A stretch of DNA of 64,000 bases from Talpa occidentalis (taxonomy: Eukaryota; Chordata; Mammalia; Eulipotyphla; Talpidae), in NCBI RefSeq assembly GCF_014898055.3, contig NW_026555331.1, forward strand, positions 99,284,684-99,348,683, given 5' to 3'. Of this stretch, positions 35,606 through 47,188 are shown in pieces. Under the pieces are notes generated by a model. That model ran no database searches and was not told the DNA's origin. It worked only from the letters and a program-made list of their open reading frames with translations. Made by a program: the position numbers and the translations under genes. Positions within the stretch are counted from its first letter, which is position 1. Every line of letters begins with the position of its first letter.

Positions 35606-37050
35606 ATTCTCTCTCTAATCTCTTCTAGCTCTGCTGTTTATCAATTTCCTCTGCTTCACTCTTAGCCCACTGACTTGTCCAACTGAGTTCGTTCTGCAGA
35701 CTTTGTCCAGGATTGTTTATATGCCACCTAACATCCGATGTGCTCTTATTAACTGAGGAATTTAAGTCATTTCCATTAAATACATGTGACCACTATTGAT
35801 TTTTTTGTAGCTCTCCAATTCTAACCTTGTGCCTTTTAACCCATAATGTGACACACAGGTGTCTAATGGCAAAAGGCTATCTTATTTCTTGAGTCCTGAA
35901 AGACTTGCATAAAGATTACTTCTCCATTTACCTAAAGATATTTTAACATTTTCTTATATCTTTATCACCTTATAACAGAATCCCTGCAAATTCCCTTCTA
36001 ACTAACTGGTCCTTTGCAAATTTCTGTCAGAGGTTTTACTATATTCAAATGGCTGCAGCCAATCACACAGTATTTCCTGCTCAAATGCTCTCTCACACCA
36101 GCCTCTTCTAAAGGTACTGGTTTTTATTTTGAACCAAAGAAAGATAGAATTAAGACTCGTTGCCACTGAGAGCTAATGTCTTGTTAGTTTTCTGTTTGAA
36201 AGGAGGGCCTCACATCATGGAGCTGTGAGTCAAGAATCAGCTTAGGAATCTGTGAGACATTCTCTTTATCCACTTGCTTTTAAGGCAAATTGAAAAGATG
36301 TGGCCACTTGGTGACTGTCCATGTTATTCACAGGTTTCCAGGCCATGTTACAGTGTTTTATGAACTCACTCGGCACATTTATTATATCCACACTGAGTAG
36401 CATTATTATAATTAAGTACCTGTCACAATTTCCATTACACACCCCTGTTTAAAGGTACCTAACACGCAGTCATAAAATTTACTTTTGACTGAAACTTGGC
36501 ATGCCTGAATCCAATGCCCAATCACATTTTTCATAAAAAGCATAAAATTATATTATGCTTTCCAAATAGTGGTTTACTCATAATACTTTTATGTTCAGAA
36601 GAACAATCATCAATTGTTTTTAAATTAAAATTATGGATATGATGAACTGGAGCAAAAGTATTTCTTATGCTACAGGGCATAAGAAATTTCATAATGTGAT
36701 TGATTTATAAATTTGATGCTGTATTTTCAAGGTTTAGCAGTGGTGATTACATTAAATGCCATGAATAATGTATTCTTATAATTGTATGTGAAGAGTCTAA
36801 AGAATTATATAACCATTGTAATACCAAAATTTAAATATTTGTAACCCCATGGAAAATCAAAAGTTTATTTTTAAAAAGTGAATTATGCAACACATGTCTA
36901 GCAGCGTACTATATATGACTTTTTTTCTGATTTGCTTTTGGAGAGAGAGAGAAAGAGAGAGAGAGAACAAGATGACTCAATTTTCAGATAGGTAAAATCT
37001 CACTGAAGAAAAGTCACCCAGATATAAAATGAGAGAAGTCCCACCATATA
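35606..37050. other. Unassigned noncoding sequence
   Basis: No gene seen. A (GA)n tract lies at 36942-36966. The rest is unique AT-rich DNA. Confidence 0.35.
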
Positions 37051-37055
37051 TAATG

Positions 37056-37825
37056 AGAAATAATAGCCTCCCAATGATGTCCAGGTCCTAGTCTCTCAGC
37101 CCTTACATGGCTAATGGGACTTGCAGATGTGTTTAAGATAAGGATCTTAAGAGGGGAAATTGTCCTGAATTATCTAATGGTCCCAATGTAATCACAAGGG
37201 TCTTTATAAGAGGCAGGAAGGTCAAAGATCAGAGAAGTTAGATGAGATTGAAGCATAAGGCAGAGTGATGTGGGTTCTTGAGCCAAAGAATAACTATAAG
37301 AAAGTGAAAATCAAAATCAACAAAAAACTATGAACCAGAGACACTTTTTGGGGGGTGGAGGGCGGGAGGGGAGGGATTGGGGTCAGAATGGGGGGGGTTG
37401 CAATTGTATGGGGAATATAAAAATAAAATTTATTATTTAAAAAAAAATAGGGCAAAGAAGGTCACTGCCTTTCCAGCAATCGTGTTTCATGACTGGATAT
37501 TTGAAGTTGGCTGGACATCAACTTGGAAACATGTTATTTTACTAATCTTTTAAGCAGTGTCATTCTACTGAGTTTTGAAATCATAATTTAATAAAGTTGT
37601 CATGTACTTAAAAAAAAAAAAAGAATGTAGACACCTTCTTAAAGCTAGAGAAGTCAGAAAATGGATTCTCCCCAAAAACCTCCAGAAGGAAGGCAGTTCC
37701 CTGGTGAGTTCTGACTTCCAGAACTGTAAGAGAATAAATTTGTGTTGCTTTACATTTACAAATTACTAAATATAAATTTAGTTTGTGGTAATTATTGCAG
37801 CAGCAATAGGAAACTAATTCAAATA
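37056..37825 (+). mobile_element. MaLR (MLT1-like) LTR split by an L1 insertion
   Basis: The left part (37056-37291) reads CCAATGATGTCCAGGTCCTA, GGACTTGCAGATGTGTTTAA, CCAATGTAATCACAAGGGTC, CAGAGTGATGTGGG. The right part (37627-37820) resumes with AAGCTAGAGAAGTCAG, ACCTCCAGAAGGAAGGCAG, CCAGAACTGTAAGAGAATAA and AGCAATAGGAAACTAATTC. Joined, they follow the usual order of a MaLR LTR with its AATAAA near the end. The interruption is the L1-derived insertion at 37292-37622, so this LTR is older than that L1. No internal MaLR sequence is present. Confidence 0.85.
37292..37622 (+). mobile_element. LINE-1 3' end with apparent 3' transduction
   Basis: The insertion starts with the last 150 bp or so of a young L1 (AAGAAAGTGAAAATCAAAAT, the G-rich 3' UTR tract at 37351-37398, AATAAA at 37432-37437, nine A residues to 37447). 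It continues with about 160 bp of non-L1 sequence (37448-37609) that has its own AATAAA at 37590-37595 and a 13-base poly(A) at 37610-37622. A 7-bp repeat, AAAGAAT, flanks the whole block at 37285-37291 and 37620-37626, overlapping the tail by three bases. This is the structure expected when an L1 transcript reads past its own weak signal into flanking DNA. Confidence 0.8.
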
Positions 37826-37845
37826 CTTTAGAAAATTAAAATGCA

Positions 37846-38093
37846 GGGCCTCCCCGGTGGCACAGCAGTTGAGCACTGGGTTGAGAAGCTGCCCGCAATC
37901 TCTGCAGCGCCGGTTCGATCCCCGGCTGCTCCCTGGCCACCGGAGGAGGGTCCCACATGGCGCGCAGACCTCTCCTGCCGCCCGCTGCTCCTCTCAGCAG
38001 TGTGCTTCGGTCCTTCTGCCTGCTCTGCTCCCCGCTCTGGCTCTGGTGAATTCTCTCACCCTCCCACGCTTCTGACTGTACCCAGTGCTTGAA

Positions 38094-38152
<59 letters not shown>

Positions 38153-38166
38153 ATCTTTGAAAAAAA
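37846..38166 (+). mobile_element. tRNA-derived SINE, young subfamily, long (AAAT)n tail
   Basis: Plus-strand SINE starting GGGCCTCCCCGGTGGCACAG, with an intact B box GGTTCGATCC at 37912-37921. The sequence GAAAATTAAAATGCAGGG is present at 37831-37848 and 38167-38184; the last few bases can belong to either the element or the duplication. The tail contains about 15 AAAT units (38092-38153) before TCTTTGAAAAAA. It lies just past the end of the split MaLR LTR. Both promoter boxes look intact, so this is one of the better-preserved copies. Confidence 0.95.
38092..38153. repeat. (AAAT)n microsatellite in a SINE tail
   Basis: About 15 uninterrupted AAAT units grown from the SINE tail. Such runs are often length-polymorphic. 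Confidence 0.95.
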
Positions 38167-38184
38167 GAAAATTAAAATGCAGGG

Positions 38185-40925
38185 ATCAAGCCCATTATTT
38201 TTAAACTTTTAATAGCTGCTAGTGTCTTTGAAAGACATAAAAGGAAATACTTTGAGAAAGCTGTTTATTAAAAAGTTTTGAACTATTTTTATTTCTCAAT
38301 GATTAACATTTCAAATGTCCCTTTGCCATTTCTGATATACTTTAATTACTCTGATGCAAGAAGAAGGTAAAATGATTCTATTAAATACCTGAGATATTCC
38401 CCCAAAAGTAATGGATGGTGGTTTGCACGTCATGGTGCAGGAATTCTGCAGATTGACTTATTGCGTAGTGTAGACTGCTTCATCAGTTGGGAAGATATTA
38501 GAAGCATCCCACCGCCCCCTCAGCAATCAGTGGAAAGATTTGGGCTTTGCACTCATGTGAAATCATGGTGTTAAGTTCTCATCCACCTTTTAAGTAAGCT
38601 ACTTCTTGGTATATGTGTACAGCTAAGCATACTTTATTCTATTTTAGACAGAGAAACCTGATCCCCGTAGCTCTTTCAGCCAAGAGAAAATTGCCAATCC
38701 TCTGCTCATCTGTGTAAGAGGAAGACAGACTGGAATGGATGTACCAGCTCCAGATAAAACATTTTGCACAGAAGGTCCTGGATATAAGATCTTGGTGCAT
38801 TTAATTCCTTTATCAAGTAATGTTAATAATTCAGTAGAGTTTCATTTGTATCAATAACCATATTAAAAAACAGATGAGTCTCCCAATAACCCTAACTTGT
38901 CTTAGACTCCCAAGTTGCTGTCCCAATTTTGCATATTCCATTGTCATTATTACCAATTAAGTAGCAATGAATTATATCCCTGTAGAGATGGAACCCTTGC
39001 ACCTCACCTGATGATCACACCAGCACTGATATTCCCCTAAAGGGTGCCAGAGCTTCTGGACACCTAGAAGATTCATCCTGCCTGTGGTGAATAAATAACC
39101 ATACAAGACCCCCCCACCCTCACCAACAAAAACAAAGCAAAAAACTGCAACACACCGAAAAAATTCACCTGTCATTTTTATGACTTTATTGTGTTTTTAA
39201 ATTTCATAAGTGACCGAATGGCATTCAATAACCCTTTCAAGCCATAATGAGGCCATTAGATTATTTTTACCTGGCTTTATACTAAATGGATCCCTAGGTA
39301 GCTGAAAAGAGCTGAAAATTGACCTGAATGCATATGAAGGTCCTGTATTTTAAAATCCTTGGCACTGTTTGCACATTACATAAAACTCTTGTTCCCTTTA
39401 GCCTTGTAATAGGCCTATTTACGCATGTGTCCAGTCTCTACTCCTGGACTGTAAACATCTAGAAATTAGGTGTGACTAGGTACCTGCTCATTGTACATTA
39501 AGCATTTATTCGACGAGAGAGAGAGAGAAGCAGAAGAAAGAGAACTAGTTTACCTTCCTTCCATTTACCCTACATGTGTCCACAGTAAACACCAGATAAA
39601 ATGAGAAATACACTTGACATTTGACTTCAGGGTCAGCACTACATTTTCTCTTTCTGGCTTTGAAAGTTATCAGGAGGTTGGCAACAGAAATGCCAGAGGA
39701 ATGTAAAGAAGGAGGAACAAAGCTGAATTTGTGGTTTCACTAATCATTCTGAAAGACGTGGTATGGGTTCCCCTTCCCCAGGGTCTTAGAAGCATCCCTC
39801 CATAAAGTTTCTTCCCACTGGTAAAAGCTAGTTGAGATCATGAGTAGTTGTTATTTAATGTAATTAACTCAAATGCCTGCATTTCACATTCTTTACCTCC
39901 CACATTCAGGACTTCAGCCCCTGGTCTTGCAGAGGGGAATATCCCTACTGATGAATCTCTAGGGTGATCTTGCATGTGCTTCTGAATTGAGCAGAGTCAA
40001 TTGTTCTTTTGAGCAAAGACTACCCTTCTTGGGAATCTATTCCCTCCAGAGATCACTTCTTTCCAGGGCTGCCTCTGCCCTCAGCTTTCCTTGGTCACTT
40101 TCATGCTCTGAGGTGATCACTGATTGTCCTAGGCAAAGTTTCTGATGATCCTAGGGAGTTCCTTCATGCCTCTGGGTAAACTGACACTTTCAGCTGGTTT
40201 TATCAAGGCAGAAGGGGACAAGCTAACTCCACAACCCTTATCTCTAGTTACAGCTTCATAATTTAATGGACTTCATTGCTGGGTTTCTGGATTCCACATA
40301 GACAGAGGTGGTGGGAAAATGCAATACAAGTTTCACTTTAGGTGATAAGTTATAGACGTTACCTGACAAATGTGTAGCTTGTCCCATGCTCTTCTCTCTG
40401 TCTTTAGTTTGATGGCCATCCAGTTTCCCCTTCAAGAATTTTTTTTTTCTAGAGCCATTTAAGAGAGAGAACATCACATACTGCAGTATGATTTGCATCC
40501 TTCACCCTTTCCAGAGAAGCTGTAGCATTGATACTTAGCAATGCTACATACATTTCAACACATTGAAAACAAAATGACATCAGACTGTTTCACAGAGTCT
40601 CAGCATTGTGCCTTTGGGGGCTGGAGGTGCTTTCTCTCATCACAGTGGCCTCCAATTCCAAAGGATCATGCTCCGAGGGACCCAATGGCTGGCAGCTCTA
40701 ACCACTGGCAGGAACCCTTGAGATTATTTTGCTTGGCTTGATCTTCTCTCTTAAGCCACTGAAGGTGGCCTCCCCCTGCTCCTAAGAAACAAAGCTGCCC
40801 CAAAGTGGTTTACTCAGGAGAGAGCAGGACTTAACCTGAGGTTGGCCCAATCTGCACTACATTTTGTTGCAGGGCCCGTTTTCATAACAAGATTTCTGTA
40901 AAGGGGGGGTGGGTGGGCTGCCTGC
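38185..40925. other. Unassigned noncoding sequence
   Basis: No gene recognised. A weak L2-like tail may lie at 39420-39505 and a short (GA)n run at 39514-39528. Frames of 66-80 codons have no domains. Confidence 0.35.
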
Positions 40926-40929
40926 AGTG

Positions 40930-42790
40930 TTTCAGAGCTCATCAATTTGTTTTTCTTAATTTTATTGTATCCTTGATTGTTTTTTCTGAGTTCTCTTGTA
41001 TTTCCTTGACTTGCCATTCTGAGTTCTCTTCTGTTAATTTGACTTGCCTTCTGAGTTTTTTTTTCCCTGTCTCTTTGAGTTTCTTTATTATAGTAGTTCT
41101 GAACTCTTTATCTCATAGGGAGATAATAATCTTTCATTATTTTATATTTGGATATTCTAGAGAGTTTTTCTCACCTTGTGAAGTCATAGTCTCTTGAGGT
41201 AGTATTTCCAGATAATATATTTTGTCTGTCCATTTTACTGCTTGAGGTCTCTCTGTTTTATTTGGTTTTTGTTTGTTTGTTTTTTAAAGATTTATTTATT
41301 CATGCATACAAGAACCGGGGGAGAGGCCAGATGCGTGGGAAGGTGAGAGGATTCACCAGAGACAAAGCAGGAAACAGAACAGGCAGGCTGATTGAAATAC
41401 ACTACTGATGGGAGCAGCGGGCGAGACAGGAGAGGTCTGCCACGCCATGTGAGATTCTCCCTGGCTGGCAGGGATTGAACCGGTGCTGCAGAGGCTGCGG
41501 ACAGCTTCACAGCCCTGTGCTCAACGGCCTGCACCACCAGGGGAGGCCCTGTTTTATTTGTTTTTAATATCTTTAGCATTTGGTTTTATTTATCTACTTA
41601 TTTATTTAGGCCTTTGCTGACTTCTGTACATACTTGGGCCTCTTTTGTAGATCAGCAGGGTGTGGAGGGACTTGGAGAGATTCTGTTTTTGGTGTGGATG
41701 AGTTGGGGTGTGACTGGCTTATGTTTGTGGCAACACTGATATCCCTCCTCTCTGGGGTTTGGGGTGAGAGACCCAGTAGTTCCCACGCTCTCAAGTATGC
41801 CTCAAAAAGTAAGTACCAGTCCTAGGGAGTGGGAAGGGGGAGTGTAGATTAGAATGCCTACTCTGCTTCTATCTTTATTGGGTATCCAGTTTGTGTGGAG
41901 CACCTCAGCTGCTCCACAAGGTTTCCCCCTTGTTCAAGAGAACATGCCTCCACACAACCTCCACTCTGCTCTCCTCAGGGCCTCTGGCTGAGATGATGCC
42001 CTCCCATTGATGTTGCCTACACAACCCATCGGTCCCTCTCTGCAGGTACTTCCAGTTCAGTAGAGTGTGAATCTCTTCAGTGTCAACCCTGTCGAAGCCT
42101 ACGCTTGATTCTATTGACCAAGGAATCATCAGTCCCACTCATATCCCAGAGACTTTTGCCTGAACAGTGTCCCTCTGGCTTGCCGATCCAAGAGTCACAG
42201 TCTTTGGGGACAAGTCCCTGCAGTTGTCTTTTTGGGGCCTGTCACATCTACTCTCCTTGGCAGGGTCTGTTCCACTGCTTGCCGGAAACAACCCTGTCTG
42301 GGGTGCTTCTAGGACTCTCCCTGGGTCTTGTTGGAGTCTGTGGATGCATATCAGAGAGGATCTGCTTCCCAGTCCCATCCCTGGGCTCAGTGAGGTCCGC
42401 CAGGGCCTATGTGGCAAAGGCTGCTATCAGGACCCACGTAGGACTTGCCGAGGTCTGTAAGGGGCCTACCTTGATGAGTCTACTTACAGGTCCTAGTTGA
42501 GGCTTCCTGAGCTTTGCTGAGGGCTACTGCCATTAAGGCTGCTTCCAGTTCCTATCCCAGAGTTTACTGGTGTCTGCACCCATGTCTGTGGGGGCCTACT
42601 TGGTGGGTCTGCTTGGCCTGTTCCACTGCTTGCTGGGGTTCCCCTCTTCTGGATGTTACTCCTAGTATGTGCTGTAATCATCTGTTTTTCCTTTAGGAGT
42701 TACTGGCTTTGTTTTGCTGCAATCTAGCTGTGAATACGTGGAGGGGGTGATCCCAGCATCTTTACTCTTCTTCCATCTTGCTCTACTCCC
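40930..42790 (-). mobile_element. LINE-1 5' region (5' UTR and start of ORF1), minus strand, without the rest
   Basis: On the minus strand the block starts near 42787 with AGCAAGATGGAAGAAGAGTA, a typical L1 5' UTR opening. It runs through a GC-richer 5' UTR of about 1.2 kb with loosely repeated units, and ends at about 40930 in Glu/Lys-rich coding text that resembles the ORF1 coiled coil (plus-strand TTTTCTGAGTTCTC repeats). ORF1's later part, ORF2 and the 3' end are absent. A SINE is inserted at 41265-41548. Many decayed frames of both strands fall here and are not genes. The ORF1 assignment rests on composition and repeat pattern. Confidence 0.6.
41265..41548 (-). mobile_element. tRNA-derived SINE, intermediate between subfamilies
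   Basis: Minus-strand SINE with an exact 12-bp duplication, CTGTTTTATTTG, at 41253-41264 and 41549-41560. The tail-side text (AGAACCGGGGGAGAGGCCAG) is like the older group, while the head side (GCTCAACGGCCTGCACCACC) is like the younger group. The B box region reads GGATTGAACCGG on the plus strand, a near match. It may represent a transitional or recombinant source gene. Confidence 0.92.
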
Positions 42791-43650
42791 TGAAATCACT
42801 TTTCTAGGGATCCCTCCCCTTCCCCTTGTATCTTCCTAAGGAAAGAAGGAAAATTAACATTCTCAGCCAGCTCTAGAGGACTACATTCACATTTTCTTCT
42901 TTCATGAACATTCTGACAAGCACTTTCTATGCCTGAGGAGGAGTTTTAACAAACAAATCAATTAGCTGTAATCCCTGGAGCAGTAGTTAATCCCTGGTAC
43001 AGAGTGTATGATCCAGGATTCAAATAACCCTAAAGGAACCCCACATGTAGCACAAATCACCCTGAGCCTCACTGTGGGCACTTCCAGTGTGCTCTTATTA
43101 TGATTGAATCACAGATTTCACTAATCTTCAGCCCACATCTATGTTACTTTTAAATCTCTCTCCAGCCCACCCTCTGAGTTTCCTCCTCCTCCCTACAAGT
43201 TTTGTTGGACATTCCTAAGAGAATTTTCTACTTAGGACCCCACTGCCACCTCTCAGCACCACCACCTCCAACCTACTCTGAGCCATCCCTGCTAGTGTCT
43301 CAGTGAATCACTGGTGGCCCATAGCTCACTATTGCAACTACTACTTCTATTAGAAGCCCACTATTGCAACAACTACTCCTATTGGAAGCCCACCCCAATG
43401 CCCCTTTACCTTGTGAGCACAAGACAGCACTCAGTCACCATGGCTCTGCTAGTACTGCTTCAATTCCAACTGTAGAGTGACAAAGACAGCCTTGCCTCAA
43501 TGGTGCTATAAGAGGGGGACTCACAATTTCCTTTTGTATGGTATTTTTACTTTGAGAGACCCATGACAGGATGGCTCAGCATCCTGAAATGTGAGGGAGT
43601 GTGAGTCGACTTCTTCCCATTTACTGTAACTGCAAGGATAATGACTCCAG
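42791..43650. other. Unassigned noncoding sequence with a 31-bp duplication
   Basis: No gene seen. A near-perfect tandem duplication of about 33 bp (CACTATTGCAACTACTACTT / CACTATTGCAACAACTACTC) lies at 43327-43392. Pyrimidine-rich stretch at 43140-43300. Confidence 0.4.
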
Positions 43651-43659
43651 AGGAATAAT

Positions 43660-43890
43660 AATTGTTAATATTTATTAAGAGCTTACTAATCACTGTTCTA
43701 AGTGCTTTTAATGCATTCATTAATGTCATTTTCACAAAGGCTCTGTGAAGTAGTATCTATTATTATAAACTTACCCCCCGCCATGTTACTGATGAGGAAA
43801 CTGAGACATCTTATAGTGAAGAAGTTAGCAAGGAGGAAAGCTGGGCTTGGAATCCAGGCAGTCTGGCTGTAGAATATGTATCCTTATGAC
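43660..43890 (-). repeat. MIR SINE, minus strand, nearly full length
   Basis: Reversed MIR in order: 'ATATTTATTAAGAGCTTACT', 'ACTGTTCTAAGTGCTTTTAA', 'AAAGGCTCTGTGAAGTAGTA', 'TACTGATGAGGAAACTGAGA', 'GGAATCCAGGCAGTCTGGCT'. This is one of the best-kept MIR copies in the window. Confidence 0.88.
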
Positions 43891-45895
43891 CATGCCATGC
43901 CATTCTGCCTCTCATATGTATGTGCCATTTTTGGTTGGATCACTTAAAGTTATAGTGAAACCATCATGCTCCCTTCCAGAAGCACGTTCTTCTCTGGGGA
44001 ATACAAAGGGAAGTTGGATTCCCATCAGATGATAGGAATCTTCCTTTGCAATTTGACTTGTTTCTTCTTCCCACCTTCCGCCCTATTCCTTGTCATAAGG
44101 CATTTCTGTGTTCCAGAACTTGAAACATCGACATGACTTGAAAACTTTTCAGAGAAGTCATTTGATCTTTCAATAAGTTATTGGAGAGACAGAGAGAGAG
44201 AGGGAGAGATGAGAAGAGAGAAGCTGGGAGGGAGGAAAAGAGCTCTGCTTCCCTAATCAGGAATATAGGGATAACTAAATCTGTACCTCAGCCAATCAGG
44301 ATCTCTCTCATAAAAATATTAATCATTTCAGTACTATTCCCCAGGAGCAGAAGGCAAATCTTTAAAGTCAAATTTCTGAAAAGACTTTGTCAGAGTGATT
44401 AGTTTTCTTCTCACATGAGCAGGTTTTATTGAGGAAAAAATTAAGAGAAATCCAGAACATTTAGACGTTGACCAAAGCTCCCGAATTTTCTGCTTTTGCA
44501 TTATTCTCATCAAACACAATGAAAAGATCAAGTAACTATAAAGGTTTGGCACCACCGTAGTCCAGTGCAGCTGGTTGCACAGAACTGGTCTAAAAATGAA
44601 ATGACTCTTCTATTGTCCGCTTATCACTCACGTCACATAAAGAATACGAGAAAATTATATTCTTCTTGGCTTGTAAGTGATTTTACTTCCATGCAGCTTC
44701 CTGCATAGTCTGTTCCTGCCTCCACAGCCTCCGCACTGCTATCTCCATTTGCTTCATCCTGATACTATTTTGCATTCAAACACATTAAATGCAGCCCGTG
44801 TTATACAAGCCATTATTTATTCTCGCATCAAAACACTGTAGGTCACTCACCACATGCTAAAGAGAGAAAACCCATCAACAAATAGGCCCTGTCCATTCAG
44901 CTCAATTGACATTCCCATTGTCTCTGACTGGGGTCTCTGCATAACAGGGTACACCCGGAAGCATGAGGCAAGGACACCCATTGGCTGCTGCCTGGCTTTG
45001 CTTCTGTAACTGAACACCATTTGACCAATGCTGAGGGGTTTTCTGGGCGTGTTTCCTTCCTTTGTCAATGTTAATGCAATGCCAAGTGATAAAGATGCCC
45101 TTTGGCATTCAACACTCTTAGCCTTTAATAATAAACACTTTCTGCATCTCAAATTGCTGCTATACATGAACAGGTTTTAGTCAACCCCTGAAGCGAACAT
45201 GTACCTTCTCATTACAGGGCAGCAGTGGTGAGAAAGCAATTCACTAAGCCATAGGGTTGGCAATCACCCATATTTTCTGCTATGAGTAAATAACTTCAAT
45301 TGATTTAATCATAAAAGAATAACAGGAAAACTACATTGATTTCCAAATCCCTAATGTGAACATCAGACTGTATTGACCAGGCTGCATGCAAGGCGGTTGT
45401 AGCCATTTGTATGAACTCAAGAAACATCAATACTTGATCATTACTCCAACAAAAAAAATGACAATTTAGGCCTGTTTCAAAATGGATTGAAGTAATATTA
45501 TGTAGGGTGATTGGGCAATCTAGAGTGATATAAGTGATAATACGCTGCAGTGCTCATTAGATTAAAAAGAACAAAATCCATAAATTCTGGTGAATAGTTC
45601 TCTTGTTAATTGTAATAGGTCATTCACCTTCTATGGTAACAGTAATAACACACTAGACCTCTATTTCTATTAAAGTAACCAAATGGGGTTGTCGAAAATT
45701 CATTTGTGTCTCATGTAAATTTAAGAAGACCTGTGCACATAGAAAAAGCTCTTTATAAATGGAGAGACTGCAAGTTTTATCACAAACCACTTTTAAAATT
45801 CTGTTTGTTTCCCTGATGTTCACTGGTCATTTGGGGTTTAGAAGCAAAGTCAAAAATCATTAAGAGGAATATTTTTGTGTAAAAATGTGCAAAAG
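43891..45895. other. Repeat-poor block, candidate conserved noncoding region
   Basis: About 2 kb with no recognised transposable element apart from a (GA)n run at 44186-44210. It has TAAT-rich stretches at 45280-45680 and a GC-richer part at 44880-45080. The 106-codon minus-strand frame (44847-45167) and its overlapping 68-codon frame have no domain. It could be regulatory DNA; this rests only on the lack of repeats and the composition. Confidence 0.35.
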
Positions 45896-45896
45896 G

Positions 45897-46153
45897 GGGC
45901 CTCCCTGGTGGCGCAAGGGGTTAAGATGCAACCTATGAAGCTATTCACAGCCACTGCAGCACGAGTTTGATCCCCGGCTAGGGAGATACCCACATGGCGC
46001 AGCAGACCTCTCCTGACTCGACTGCTGCTCCCCTCAGCAGTGTATTTCAGTCAGTCTGCCTATTCCCCACTCTGTCTCTGGTGACTCCTCTCATCTCCTA
46101 TACCTCTGGCCTGTACCTCAGTTCTTGTATACATAAATAAATAAAATCTTTTT
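45897..46153 (+). mobile_element. tRNA-derived SINE, older subfamily, with target duplication
   Basis: Plus-strand SINE beginning GGGGGCCTCCCTGGTGGCGC and ending ATAAATAAATAAAATCTTT. An exact 17-bp duplication, TAAAAATGTGCAAAAGG, lies at 45880-45896 and 46154-46170. It carries older markers 'GGGGTTAAGATGCAACCTAT' and 'TGGCCTGTACCTCAGTTCTT'. Its B box reads GAGTTTGATCC, one base from a functional box. Confidence 0.94.
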
Positions 46154-46170
46154 TAAAAATGTGCAAAAGG

Positions 46171-46573
46171 AAATAAATGTGTTCCTTTATTTTAATGCAG
46201 GAAAAAGAATGTTGACTTAAGTAGGTGAGCATGTTTATGTCAGAATCTGTCAGGCCAGGTTGCTTGTAAGAGTGCTACTAATTAGTGTTACTAATAAGAG
46301 ACTGGGACAATGGACATAAGTTAGGACTATCCCAGGGCAATTGGGACATGGGATCATTGTGGAGTCAGGGAGATGGATTATAAACTCTACCACTAAAATT
46401 GCTTTGAAATGCCAAGGAACTCACCTACTAGTCTACTGGTTTTAGGTCCCTTCTTTGCCTACAAATTGAGATAATCTGTACTCTGGACGATTTCTTCCAA
46501 TTACAAAAATCTGACTTTGAGCCAGATGCTGGAGGGTGATTTAATTTCATCATTCTTTTACTCATTACATATT
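46171..46573. other. Unassigned noncoding sequence
   Basis: Unique DNA between two SINEs. No feature was recognised. Confidence 0.3.
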
Positions 46574-46588
46574 AGCATGGATGCTTCT

Positions 46589-46842
46589 TCCTTTATTTGT
46601 TTACGGGTTTATTTTATTTATGCATAGAAGAGCTGGGGTGTAGGCCAGAGGTGTGTGGCAGGAAGGGGAAGGGGTGGTTGGTGCAGTAAGAGGATTCACT
46701 GGAGACAGAGTTGGGAGCACAACAGGTGGATCTACTGAAATACACTGCTGAGGGGAGCAGTGGGTGAGACTGGAGAGGTCTGCAGTAGCTGCTGATAGCT
46801 TTATAATGCTGAGACTTAACCCCTTTGCCACCAGGGAGGCCC
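46589..46842 (-). mobile_element. tRNA-derived SINE, older subfamily, diverged
   Basis: Minus-strand SINE with tail TTTATTTATGCATAGAAGAG and reversed head GCCACCAGGGAGGCCC. A 15-bp duplication, AGCATGRATGCTTCT, with one mismatch, lies at 46574-46588 and 46843-46857. The stretch between the SINE body and the head is shortened: about 35 bases that normally include the B box region are lost near 46783. It has an insert 'AAGGGGAAGGGGTGGTTGGT' in the middle. It is among the most diverged copies. Confidence 0.9.
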
Positions 46843-46857
46843 AGCATGAATGCTTCT

Positions 46858-47183
46858 AACTAATGATTATCTCAGTACAAATAGTTTCTCCTTTATTAAG
46901 TTTGACTGAGGCAAACAATGGTTATTTTAATGAAAATTCTTGTCTATCACAGAAAATACAGCAGATAGCTTCTCCCTTATTTAAAAGACCTAAAGCCCTT
47001 GATAGTGTCTAAATATGTAAAATGTTGGTGAACTCCACATTGAGTACTCACCCATGGTCTAATGTGGATTGGCTTTATATCTTTGGGTGTGCCCAGCTCA
47101 AAATCAGGTCTACTAGGATATGGAAGTTATATAAGAAAAGAGATCTGCCCTCAAATTGAGTAAATTGTTGTGGAAATGAAATT
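46858..47183. other. Unassigned noncoding sequence
   Basis: Unique AT-rich DNA before the solo LTR. No feature was recognised. Confidence 0.3.
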
Positions 47184-47188
47184 AACAC

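Noticed and set aside
37846..38166. SINE considered as a tRNA gene because of good A and B boxes
   Set aside because: The sequence does not fold as a cloverleaf with an acceptor stem, and the tail and target duplication show a SINE.
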